A DNA stretch of 64,000 nucleotides, taken from positions 2,666,001-2,730,000 of the forward strand of contig JAJKFH010000115.1 in the NCBI GenBank assembly GCA_023333565.1, given 5' to 3'. How positions within the stretch are numbered: the stretch's first letter is position 1; the number at the start of each line of letters is the position of its first letter. This stretch comes from Puffinus mauretanicus. Taxonomy: Eukaryota; Chordata; Aves; Procellariiformes; Procellariidae. A model generated the notes under the pieces. That model ran no database searches. It was not told the DNA's origin and worked only from the letters and a program-made list of their open reading frames with translations. Positions 52,482 through 63,108 of this stretch are shown one piece after another. The position numbers were made by a program, and so were the translations under genes.

Positions 52482-53299
52482 ATTGAAGGCAGTGGGATAG
52501 CCCTGTATGTAGGGAGTGTTTTGACTGTCTAGAGCTTAATGATGGTGACGATAAAGTTGAGTGTTTATGCGTAAGAATCAGGGGGAAGGCCAACAGGGCA
52601 GGTATCATGGTGGGAGTCTGTTATAGACCACCCAACCAGGATGAAGAAGCAGACAAAATATTCTATAAGCAGCTGGGAGTAGTCTCACAATCGCTAGCCC
52701 TTGTTCTCATGGGGGACTTCAACTTATCAGATGTCTGCTGGAAATACAATACAGTGGAGAGGTTCCTGGAGGTGTGTGGAAGAGGTTCCTAGGAGGTTCC
52801 TGGAGTGTGTGGAGGATAACTTCCTGACACAGCTGGTGAGTGAGCCATCTAGGGAAGATGCCCCGCTGGACCTGTTGTTTATGAACAGAGAAGGACTTGT
52901 GGGTGATATGATGGTTAGAGGCCGTCTTGGGCATAGCGATCACGAAATGATAAGAGTTTTCGATTCTCGGAGAAGTAAAGAGGGGGCATAGCAGAACTGC
53001 TACCTTGGACTTCCAGAGGGCAGACTTTGGCCTGTTTAGGGGCCTGGTTGACAGAGTCCCTTGGGAGGCAGTCCTGAAGGGCAAAGCACTTCAGGAAGGC
53101 TGGACATTCTTCAAGAAGGAAATCTTAAAGGTGCAGGAGCAGGCCGTCCCCATGTCCCGAAAGACGAGCCAGTGGGGAGGAAGACTGGGCTGGCTGAACA
53201 GAGAGCTTTGGCTGGAACTCAGGAAAAAAAGGAGAGTTTATGACCTTTGGAAGAAGGGACAGGCAACTCAGGAGGACTACAAGAATGTCGTGAGGTTAT

Positions 53300-53817
53300 T
53301 GTTGTGGTTTAACCTGGCAGGCAGCCAAATACCACGCAGCGGCTCACTCACTCCCCCCGCCCCCACAGCGGGACGGGGAGAGAATCTGAAGGGTAAGAGT
53401 GAGAAAAACTCGTGGGTTGAGATAAAGACAGTTTAATAGAACAGAAAAAGGGAAAATAGTAATGATAATGATAAAATATACAAAATGAGTAATGCACAAT
53501 GCAATTGCTCACCACCCGCGCTGACCGATAACCAAGTAGCGATCGGTACTTCCTGGATCATGCCTACCATTCATATACTGAGCATGACGTCACATAGTAT
53601 GGAATACCCCATTAGCCAGCTGGGCTGGCTGTCCTGATTATGTTCCCTCCCATCTTGTGTACCTAGCTCAGTCAGTAGGCATGGGAGCTGTCCTTGGACT
53701 AGGAGGGCACCTAGCAACAACTGAAAACATCAGTGTGTTATCAACATTCTCCTCATACTAAATCCAAAACACAGCACTAGGAAGAAATTTAACCCTATCC
53801 CAGCTGAAACCAGGACA
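53300..53817 (-). mobile_element. Solo LTR, main ERV family, subtype II (copy 5), inside CR1
   Basis: Minus-strand LTR of 518 bp. The plus strand starts TGTTGTGGTTTAACCTGGC and ends GCTGAAACCAGGACA. A perfect 5-bp target duplication GTTAT lies at 53295-53299 and 53818-53822. Removing the LTR and one GTTAT restores the CR1 reading across the site. The CRE TGACGTCA is intact (53585-53592). It is the sister of the copy at 27342. Confidence 0.96.
53585..53592 (-). promoter_or_regulatory. CRE palindrome in LTR copy 5
   Basis: Intact TGACGTCA at the conserved U3 position. Confidence 0.65.
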
Positions 53818-54006
53818 GTTATGCATGGAGAAAATTAGAAGGGCCAAAGCCCAACTAGAACTTAATCTGGCTACTGCCATAAAAGACAATTAAAAATGTT
53901 TCTATAAATATATTCACAACAAAAAGAGGGCTAAGGAGAATCTCCATCCTTTAGTGGATGCAGGGGGAAACATAGTAACAAAAGATGAGGAAAAAGCTGA
54001 GGTCTT

Positions 54007-54178
54007 AATCATAGAATCATAGAACCATTTAGGTTGGAAGAGACTTTTAAGATCATCAAGTCCAACTGATAACCTAGCACTGCCAAGTCCACCACTAAAC
54101 CATGTCCCTAAGCACCACTTTTACACATCTTTTAAATACCTCCAGGGATGTGTCTAAGTGGTATAGCAGGTCGCTAAC
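54007..54178 (-). mobile_element. Short CR1 3' piece with internal deletion, nested in CR1 (+)
   Basis: The minus-strand reading is 'GACCTGCTATACCACTTAGA' (RT N-terminal 'LLYHLD' region) joined at 54150/54151 directly to 'ATCCCTGGAGGTATTTAAAA' (ORF2 C-terminus) and the CR1 3' tail at 54007. About 1.5-2 kb expected between these parts in a standard CR1 is missing. It interrupts the host CR1 between GAGGTCTTAA and TAAATGTCGCC. Confidence 0.85.
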
Positions 54179-54974
54179 CTAAATGTCGCCTTTGCCTCAG
54201 TCTTTAATAGTAAGACCAGTCGTTCTCTGGGTACCCAGCCCCCTGAGCTGGAAGACAGGGATGGGGTGCAGAATGAAGGCCCCATAATGCAAGGGGAAAT
54301 GGTTAGCCACCTGCTACACCACTTAGAGACACACAATTCTATGGGGCTGGATGGGATCCACGCAAGGGTACTGAGGGAGCTGGTGAAAGTGCTCACCAAA
54401 CCACTTTCAATCATTTATCAGCAGTCCTGGCTAATCGGGGAGGTCCCAGTTGACTGGAGGTTAGCAAATGTGACGCCCATCTACAAGAATGGCCGGGAGG
54501 AGCATCTGGGGAACTGCAGGCCTGTCAGCCTGACCTCGGTGCCAGGGAAGGTTATGCAGCAGATCATCCTGAGTGCCATCACACGACACGTACAGGACAA
54601 CTAGGTCATCAGGCCCAGTCAGCATGGGTTTATGAAAGGCTGATCCTGCTTGACCAACCTGATCTCCTTCTATGACCAGGTGACACGCTTAATGGATGAG
54701 GGAAAGGCTATGGATGTGGTCTACCCAGACTTTAGTAAAGCCTTCGACACTGTTTCCCACAGCATTCTCCTAGAGAAACTGGATACTCATGGCTTGGATG
54801 TGCATACTCTTCATTGGGTAAAAATGGGCTGGATGGCTGGGCCCAAAAAGTTGGTGAATGGAGTTAGAATGATAGAATCATAGAATCATTAAGGTTGGAA
54901 AAGACCTCTAAGATCGAGTCCAACCGTCAACTCAACACACCATGCCCACTACACCATGTCCCTAAGCGCCTCAT

Positions 54975-57735
54975 CTACACGTCTTTGAATACTTCCAGGG
55001 ATGGAGACTCAACCACTTCCCTGGGCAGCCTGTTCCAATGTTTGACCACTCTTTCAGTAAAGAAATTTTTCCTAATGTCCAGTCTAAACCTCCCTTGGCG
55101 CAACTTGAGGCTATTTCCTCTCGTCCTATCACTAGTTACTTGGCAGAAGAAACCAACACCTACCTCGCTACCACCTCCGTTCAGGTAGTTGTAGAGCACG
55201 ATGAGGTCTCCCCTCAGCCTCCTCTTCTCCAGACTAAACAGTCCCAGTTCCCTCAGCCACTCCTCAAAAGACTTGTGCTCCAGACCCTTCACCAGCTTCG
55301 TTGCCCTCCTCTGGACATGCTCCAGCACCTCCATGTCCTTCTTGTAGTGAGGGGCCCAGAACTGAACACAGTATTCGAGGTGCGGCCTCACCAGTGCTGA
55401 GTACAGGGGCACGATCACCTCCCTGCTCCTGCTGGCCACACTATTTCTGATACAGGACAGGATGCCATTGGCCTTCTTGGCCACCTGGGCACACTGCCGG
55501 CTCCTGTTCAGCTGGCTGTCAACCAGCACCCCCAGGTCCTTTCCTCTGGGCAGCTTTCCAGCCACTCTTCCCCAAGCCTGTAGCGTTGCATGGGGTTTTT
55601 GTGGCCGAAGTGCAGGACCCGGCACTTGGCCTTGTTAAACCTCATACAATTGGCCTCGGCCCATCGATCCAGCCTGTTCAGGTCCCTCTGCAGAACCTTC
55701 CTACCCTCGAGCAGATCAACGCTCCCACCCAATTCAGTGTCACCTGCAAACTTACTGAGGGAGCACTCAATCCCCTCATCCAGATCATTGATAAAGATAT
55801 TGAACAGGACTGGCCCCAATACTGAGCCCTGGGGAACACCGCTTGTGGCCGGCTGCCAACTGGATTTAACTCCATTCACCACAACTCTCTGGGCTCGGCC
55901 GTCCAGCCAGTTTTTTACCCAGCGAAGTGTGTGCCTATCTAAGCCGTGAGCCACCAGCTTCTCTAGGAGAATGCTGTGGGAGACAGTGTCAAAGGCTTTA
56001 CTGAAGTCCACGTAGACCACATCCACAGCCTTTGCCTTATCCACTAAGCGGGTCACCTGGTCATAGAAGGAGATCAGGTTGGTCAAGCAGGACCTGCCTT
56101 CCATGAACCCGTGCTGGCTGGGCCTGATCCCCTGGTTCTCCTGGATATGGCTCATGAGCGCCCTCAAAACAAACCGCTCCATGATCTTCCCCGGCACCGA
56201 GGTCAGTCTGACCGGCCTGTAGTTCCCCAGATCCTCCTTCCGGCCCTTCTTGTAGATGGGCGTCACATTGGCAAGCCTCCAGTCATCCGGGACCTCCCCA
56301 GTTAACCAGGACTGCTGGTAAATGATGGAGAGTGGCTTGGCAAGCTCCTCCGCTAGCTCCCTCAGTACCCTTGGTGGATCCCATCTGGCCCCATAGACTT
56401 GTGAACATCCAGGTGGCGTAGCAGGTCGTTACCTTCTTCCTCTTGGATTATGGGGGGTTTATCCTGCTCGCCGTTGCTGTCTTCCAGCTTAGGGGGCTGA
56501 GCAGCCTGAGGATAACTGCTCTGACTATTAAAGACTGAGGCAAAGAATGTGTTAAGTACCTTAGCCTTATCCTCGTCCTTGGTGGCAACATTCCTCCCTG
56601 CATCCAATAAAGGATGGAGATTCTCCCTGGCTCTCCTTTTGTCATTAATATACTCTTAAAAGCATTTTTTGTTGTCTCTCACGAGAGTGGCCAGGTTGAG
56701 TTCTAGCTGGGCTTTTGCCTTTCTAATTTCCACTCTGCACAACCTAACGAGATCCCTGTACTCTTCTTGAGTTGCGTGCCCCTTCTTCCAAAGGTGGTAA
56801 ACTCTCCTTTTTTTCCTGAGTCCCAGCCAGAGCTCCCCGTTCAGCCAGGCCGGTCGTGTTCCCTGCCTGTTCTTCTTGCGGCACATGGGGACAGCCCGCT
56901 CCTGCACCTTTAAGACTTCCTTCTTGAAGAACGTCCAGCCTTCCTGGACCCCTTTGCCCTTCAGGACTGTCTCCCAAGGGACCCTCTCGACCAGTGTCCT
57001 GAGCAGACCAAAGTTGGCCCTCCGGAAGTCCATGGTCGTGGTTTTGCTGGCCCCCCTCCTTACTTCACCAAGTATTGAGAATTCTATCATTTCATGGTCG
57101 CTAAGCCCAAGCCGGCCTCCGGTCACCACATCTCCCAACAGTCCTTCTCTGTTTGTGAACAGCAGGTCAAGCGAGGCACCTCCCCTGGTGGGCTCGCTTA
57201 CCAGCTGCGTCAGGAAGTTATCTTCCACACACTCCAGGAACCTCCTCGACTGTTTCCTCTCTGCCGTGTTGTATTTCCAGCAGACATCCGGAAAGTTGAA
57301 GTCCCCCACGAGAACAAGGGCTAGCGACTGGGAGACTTCTGCCAGCCTCTGGTAGAATATTTCATCTGCTGGTTAGGTGGTCTATAACAGACTCCCAGCC
57401 GCATATCTGCCTTGTTGGCCTTCCCCTTCATCCTTACCCACAACCTTATCCTCGACCTCATCATAACTATCATTGAGCTCTAGACAGTCAAAGCACTCCC
57501 TAACATACAGGGCTACCCCACCGCCTCTCCTTCCTCGCCTGTCCCTTCTGAAGAGCTTATAGCCATCCATTGCAGCACTCCAATCGTGAGACTCATCCCG
57601 CCATGTTTCCGTGATGGCAACTAAGTCATAGCTACCCCGCTGCACAATGGCTTCCAGCTCCTCCTGTTTGCCGCCCATGCTGTGTGCATTGGTGTAGATG
57701 CACTTGAGCTGGGCTGCCAATTTCTCCCCCGACAT
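54975..57735 (-). pseudogene. CR1 ORF2 (endonuclease + reverse transcriptase), disrupted
   Basis: Begins MSGEKLAAQLKCIYTNAHSM near 57735. Endonuclease motifs: YTNAHS, AITETW, MGDFNFPDVCW and LSDHEMIEF (57735 to about 57060). A linker with WTFFKKEVLKVQERAVPM follows. RT begins around 56440 ([10 protein letters not shown]), continues [18 protein letters not shown] and motif [21 protein letters not shown], motif [17 protein letters not shown], and motif [12 protein letters not shown] at 55739-55750 on the plus coordinate, with G in place of the first catalytic D. The C-terminal domain reads [15 protein letters not shown] and [20 protein letters not shown]. The coding frame shifts near 57380-57310, between about 56360 and 56270, and near 55600, so at least three frameshifts inactivate it. 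Confidence 0.93.
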
Positions 57736-57799
57736 TGGCGTGCCACCCCTAGGCTCTTCTCTAGTGAGCTTGGTTTTATCCCCTTCCCCCTTCGAACCT

Positions 57800-58716
57800 A
57801 GTTTAAAGCCCTCTCGATGAGCCCCGCCTACTCATACGCGAGAATCCTTTTCCCCCTGTGAGACAGCTGAACGCTGTCTGTCACCAGCAGGCCCGGTGCC
57901 GCGTAAACCTCCCCGTGGTCAAAGAAGCCAAAATTCTGCCGATGGCATCAGCCCCTAAGCCATGTGTTGATCAGTTGCATTTTCCTGTTCCCTTCAGTAT
58001 TCCTCCCTGCCACTGAAGGAATTAAGGAAAACACTACCTGTGCTCCCGATCCTCCCACCAGTCGCCCCAGTGCCCTGAAGTCCCTTTTGATCGCTTCAGG
58101 ACTTCTCTCTGCAACCTCCTCACTGCCAGCCTGTATAACCAGTAGCGGGCAGTAATCAGAGGCCTGTACCAGACTGGGGAGCTTCCTAGTAATGTCCTTA
58201 ACCCGGGCCCCAGGGAGGCAGCAGACTTCCCTGGGGGATGGGTCTGGCCGGCAAATTGGGCCCTCCGTCCCCCTCAGAAGGGAATCACCTATGACAATTA
58301 CCCTCCTTTTTTTCTTAGCAGAGGCCGTCGTAATGCATGGGGCTGGCTGCCTCGCCTCACACAACCCCCTGGATGGGCCTTCATCTGCATCCTCGTTTGT
58401 CTGGCCCTCAAGTTCCAGAGCCCCATATCTGTTGTTTAGGGGCAACTGAGAAGGTTGAGGTGAGGGAGGCTGGGCGGGGGTTCGCCTGGCGCCCCGAGCA
58501 GGGACCTGTGTCCATTCCCCCCCATCGCCTGGGTCCCCTCCTTCTGCCTGGTGGCAAGAGGGCAGGGGATCCTCCGTTTCTTGTGGAGCCTCTGTGTGCT
58601 GCCCTTGCCTCAGGGATGGTAGGGTGCTGCTCCACCAATCTATCTCCCTCTCACACTCCCTGATACTCCTTAATCACTCCACTTCCTCCTTCAGCTCTGC
58701 CACCAGGCTGAGCAGA
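57800..58716 (-). pseudogene. CR1 ORF1 with GDS-esterase (SGNH-like) domain, disrupted
   Basis: The minus-strand frame opens in a charged coiled-coil segment (LVAELKEEVE, then RSIRECEREIDWW), followed by a proline/glycine-rich linker and PLNNRYGALELEG. The esterase domain starts VIVIGDSLLRGTEGP, with the GDS nucleophile block. The usual GTND-like block III reads AGSEEVAE, and the late D-x-x-H block reads SVQLS, so the catalytic His position is Gln. In-frame stops occur near 58672 (after EEVE), near 57950 (after TWLRG) and near 57815 (after RILAYE). The frame 57948-58445 (165 codons) is the longest intact part. CR1 ORF1 proteins carry an esterase domain of this type (established). Dead copy. 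Confidence 0.85.
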
Positions 58717-59641
58717 TAAATGACTGGTTGGTGGCCAGTCACAAGTGATGTTCCCCAGGGCTCAGTTTTGGGGCCGGTCTTGTTCAATATCTTTATCAAT
58801 GATCTGGACGAGGGGATCGAGCGCTCCCTCAGTAAGTTTGCAGACAACACCAAGTTGGGCAGGAGTGTTGATCTGCTCGAGGGTAGGAAGACTCTGCAGA
58901 GGGTCCTGAACAGGCTGGATCGATGGGCCGATGCCAATTGTTTGAGGTTCAACAAGGCCAAGTGCCGGGTCCTGCACTTGGGTCACAACAACCCCATGCA
59001 ACGCTACAGGCTTGGGGAAGAGTGGCTGGAAAGCTGCCCGGAGGAAAAGGACCTGGGGGTGTTGGTTGACAGCCAGCTGAACATGAGCCGGCAGTGTGCC
59101 CAGGTGGCCAAGAAGGCCAATGGTATCCTTGGCCTGTATCAGAAATAGTGTGGCCAGCAGGAGTAGGGAGATGATCGTGTCCCTGTACTCGGCACTGGTG
59201 AAGCTGCAACTCGAACACTGTGTTCAGTTTTGGGCCCATCACTACAGGAAGGACATTGAGTTGCTGGAGTGTGTCCAAAGAAGGTCAACAAAGCTGGTGA
59301 AAGGTCTGGAGAACAAGTCTTATGAGGAGCAGCTGAGAGAACTGGGACTGTTTAGTCTGGAGAAAAGGAGGCTGAGGGGAGACCTCATCGCGCTCTACAA
59401 CTACCTGAACGGAGGTGGTAGTGAGGTGGGTGTTGGTCTCTTCTCCCAAGTAACTAGTGATAGGACAAGAGGAAACATCCTCAAGTTGCACCAGGGGAGG
59501 TTTAGATTGGATACTAGGAAAAATTTCTTCACGGAAAGGGTTGTCAAGCCCTGGGATAGGCTGCCCAGGGAAGTGGTTGAGTCACCATCCCTGGAAGTAT
59601 TTAAAAGACGTGTAGGTGTGGTGCTTAGGGACATGGTTTAG
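58717..59641 (+). pseudogene. CR1 ORF2 RT/C-terminal remnant (host copy, distal part)
   Basis: Continuation of the plus-strand host CR1. It reads [20 protein letters not shown], then motif C as [11 protein letters not shown] (second catalytic D changed to N, 58837-58848), [18 protein letters not shown], then in a shifted frame [20 protein letters not shown] and the C-terminal [20 protein letters not shown]. One frameshift near 59130. It is followed by the CR1 3' tail ending at 59740. Confidence 0.9.
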
Positions 59642-59740
59642 TGGTGGACTTGACAGTGCTAGGTTAACGGTTGGGCTTGATGATTTTAAGGGTCTTTTCC
59701 AACCTAAATTATTCTGTGATTCTATGATTCTATGATTCTA

Positions 59741-62700
59741 AGTAACAGATATTTTAATGTTTGGCCCAATTATATTTTGTCTTGGAATAACATTTCTATT
59801 TCACAACAAATATGTTTTCCATGTCCTAAATGATTGGTTTTTATCTTCAAAACATATTACTTTATAAAGACATAATTTTTCTTGCAATAAAAATTGTAGG
59901 AGGTAAGAGAAGATTTTTATATAGTACAAGGGTAAATAATCACTAAAAGGGGTCTTACCAGCTACCAAGCTTGGTAAGAGTGCAATTTCCTGAACAAAAG
60001 ACTTAGGCCTATCAGAACAATCTGCTGACCTATTACGAAGCCCAACTTTTCCTAAAGTCTCCAGAAACCATTTTTAGTTGCAACATCTGTTTTCTTGGGG
60101 ACAAAAAAAATAATTGGTCAGAATATGTTTTCTCTACTGTCTGTTTCTTCAAATTTCTTGATTCTGAAAGCCACAGAATGAGCAATGTGTTGTTGGTGAA
60201 AGCCCTGGAAAAACTTAAGCCTTTTGCTGCTGTATGTGAGAAAAGTAAGCCCACAGTGAGAGCTGCCAGGGGCATCAGGCCTCCCTGTGGACAGCAGCTG
60301 ACACATAGCTGTTCCCTGAGGAACAATACCCACAGCAGTAGCAGCACACCTTTTTTTTCCCAGGGCTCTGGCATTAACATTTTTGCAACTCCTGTTTTGC
60401 GGTGTCTGGCAGCCAGCTTGCTCTAATCAATTACTTCTTCTTTGGCCTGTGTGTAAAGCTGGCACTGGAGTGGATCTGTACATTTGTGGCAGTATAATAG
60501 CAAGACAGGTCCGTTTGGTTAAGATCTAGTCAGGGACAAGTCACAGACAATTGGGACATTAACTGTGTAAAGGAAGGGCATATGCAGGGTGATGAACTTC
60601 ACTCAACTAAGCCACAGAGATGGTTTTTCCTTGGCAGCCTTCTTGTGGCTGAGCTTCCAAATGAAAAGAAGTCATGGGTAGCTGTCAGGTGTAATGAGAT
60701 CAATCATGAAGTAAATGTTTTTTTAGCGTATCTCAGGATGTGACAGTAAAGAGTAATCCATAGGTCAGTTATGTGGAAGGGGGGTACAAGTCTAATCTAA
60801 CTGAATAGGGGAAGAAATGCCACGCGGAGATCTTCAGGACGTAGGCATGCAGTATTTCTTTTGTATTTAGATCTGACATTAACCCAAAACTTCCACTGAA
60901 GTGAAGAGTACCTTAGATACTATGAATTTTTGGGGGGAGAAAAAATTCTAGTCATACATTTTAGGCAATCAGTTAAAAAAATATGATTACACATCCTTTT
61001 CCTTCCAGACAAAATGTGATAACATATGGCCTGCCTGATTAGTGCTTCATAAATCACTGTTGTATTTGATGACACATAAAAGGAAACAATGTTTTAATAC
61101 TTTGTACCTACTTTCATGTTGCATGTGAGGTTCCTCTCAAAAAAAGCAGAATGATAATGTCTGGTTACTACCTCCATGACAAAATTAACAAGCTCATATA
61201 AATTTCTAAATCAAGCAAACAGACTGCATCGGCGGGTGTTTGTATGAGGTAATATACTCCAAGAACATAGAAGTGCTTGGTAAGGATACTATACAAGGCT
61301 GTTAGTGTAATACTGGTCAGGAGAAGTGTAAATGTATCTGAAGAAAGGATGAAAAAAAATTAAAAGAAATGGAACAGTCATGGAAAATTTGCATATTATT
61401 GGGTAAACAAAGCTTTTGTAAGCTAATTCAGGTGAATGTTTATGCCTTTACATATTTGGTAGCTTCATAACAGTCTTTAGAGAACAGGCTTAGCTCTCTG
61501 GTGGTGACTTGCATTTGGAAACTAAACCAATCCATATGTTTAATGCAGAAGCTTATTTTACACAAGTGAGATTTTCAACTTTTCACATGATATGTTTGAA
61601 TCACTAATTGCTCATTGCAGATTCCCTCACTGTTCTTTTTAGTGACATATTTGTACCAGCCACTGAAAGATTACATCAAGAACATCAATTGGTGCATAAA
61701 TATTTATGAATACTTAAGTGGAATAATCAAGTGTAATAAACTCTCCAGAGATGCTGCTGGTATCTGAAGAGAATGTTAAGAATCATATAATGTGTACATA
61801 TGTGCTGTGAAAAAGGTTAACATTTGCCTTGCCAGAGTCCCTCTCTTATTAGAGGAATTAATTTGCTTTTGAGATTTCCAAACAAACTTTTCACTTAAAA
61901 CACTTTTTAAGGTGGGGAAGAGATTTCTAGGCTACTAAGAATATTTTACTCCCGGTTTACTTCTTGAGAGATAGCAATGACAGCTAGCTTGTGACTTAAA
62001 ATTTTATTAGCACTGCAGGTTTTTTCCTTCAGAAGTACAGAGCTCCTTTATTTTCTTATGGTTTCATTAACAGCAGAGAATAGTAGACAGCCCTGCTCAG
62101 TAAGAAAACTAAGCACAGCAGTAGGCATCTGCAAGGCACCTTGTTCCACCCCATGAAGAAAGATACTTGTCTTTCAAGTGGAGAAGCCTTAAACAGTGCA
62201 AACTGGAGAGAGTTGTTCTCCATTCTTGCTTGCCTTTAGAAGCACAGCAAGATATCGCTGCTGGATATCTAGAGGAATTTGCCATTGTTGTTGCTATTTG
62301 TGTGAGGTCACCCTATTTCTTTCCTTGGACTGAAAATGAAGTATTGATTATGAAATTTTATATCAGAATGTTTCTGACAGCTCACTGGCTGCTAGGAAGC
62401 ATAACTACAGGTAACAACTATATCCCATTATATGTAAAATACAAAAACCTGATTCTGCATCATGATGACATTTATGGAAAACTTTATGGGAAAAAAAAGT
62501 TTTTTACATATTTTGGCGGAAGCAAAGAACTGGAATACAGATACAGCCAATCTCACACATTCTCTCTTGCTGCCAGCATGTTTAGCCTCTTTAATTAATT
62601 ATTTTAATACTCCAGTCATTCCAAAATCTTTCTATTTACTTGTTACTTCCAGACCTGTTAACTTTTAGGGTCGACAGACAAAGCTGTAATACGTCTGCCC

Positions 62701-63108
62701 CACTGGAAAGAGAGCATTATCCAGAAATCCTTCCTTTAGGCTTTGTCATCAACATTCCTGGACCCCAGCATTGTCTAAAGGGCTTGGACTGTAGTCCTGT
62801 ACATTTCTAGTCTTAATGGACTAGATATGTTAGACTTTAAAGTATGACGTTTAAGACTGATAAAAATCTTAATCTAAATTCTGCAAGTTATTCCCTCCAG
62901 CCTTTTGGTACAGAGACTGGAATGTTGATTCCAGAAGCTGATATTCCCCCCCGGCCCAATCCACAAAAACTTCCATGACTTTTATTGAATTAAATATAAA
63001 AGAAGAAATTCATTTGACTTATTCCTGTGTTATCCTTTTTGAAATCTATTTCATTGTGCTCTCAAGGCTTCGAGAGTCTTGCATATTATTTTTTTGATAA
63101 TACGTAAC
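59741..63108. other. AT-rich unique sequence, no gene seen
   Basis: No repeat family or RNA gene is recognised. A 143-codon open frame (62167-62598, plus) has no family resemblance I can name, no splice-site context supporting an exon, and the AT-rich codon use of random background. Confidence 0.55.

Larger units (their letters stand above)
52600..54866 (+). pseudogene. CR1 ORF2 endonuclease/RT N-terminal remnant (host copy)
   Basis: Plus-strand ORF2 pieces: GVCYRPPNQDEEADKIFYKQ, then MGDFNLSDVCWKYNT (52607-52792), VEDNFLTQLVSEPS, DLLFMNREGLVGD and GHSDHEMI (52701-52991), WTFFKKEILKVQEQAV (53005 onward), then after the LTR and small CR1 inserts NSMGLDGIHARVLRELVKVL (54266-54604) and the [11 protein letters not shown] region (54650-54866). 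GDFN and SDH are the endonuclease metal-site motifs of APE-type LINE nucleases. Frames are broken by frameshifts and insertions. A short AGGTTCCTGGAG duplication (52757-52810) adds further damage. Confidence 0.88.
54873..58716 (-). mobile_element. Near-full-length CR1 LINE nested in CR1 (+)
   Basis: 3.84 kb on the minus strand, from the coiled-coil part of ORF1 (LVAELKEEVE near 58680-58710) through the ORF1 esterase domain, ORF2 endonuclease, RT and C-terminal domain to the 3' tail at 54873. The 5' UTR and the start of ORF1 are missing. Flanks TAGAATGA (54865-54872) and TAAATGA (58717-58723) may be a 7-8 bp target duplication; CR1 target duplications are often absent or unclear, so this is tentative. 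It is the most complete CR1 in the window. Confidence 0.95.
52482..59740 (+). mobile_element. CR1 LINE (+), host of a three-insertion nest
   Basis: A plus-strand CR1 begins in the ORF2 endonuclease region (GTGGGATAGCCCTGTATGTA near 52493), passes GDFNLSDVCW and the SDHEMI motif, then the RT N-terminus and motif A ([20 protein letters not shown] near 54715-54775). It breaks at about 54865. The same element resumes at about 58717 with RT motif B ([20 protein letters not shown]) and continues to the 3' tail TTCTATGATTCTATGATTCT ending at 59740. Interrupting pieces are a solo LTR (53300-53817), a CR1 (-) 3' piece (54007-54178) and a 3.8-kb CR1 (-) (54873-58716). Sequence on the two sides of each insert joins in register with the CR1 consensus. 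Confidence 0.93.

Noticed and set aside
54873..59740. CR1 (-) and CR1 (+) as a single inverted palindrome from twin priming
   Set aside because: The minus element contains ORF1 to 3' tail in one orientation, and the plus element continues across it in register. Nested insertion explains both without inversion.
62167..62598. 143-codon open frame as a novel gene
   Set aside because: No recognisable domain, no splice or promoter context, AT-rich composition like the background. Kept only as an unannotated frame.
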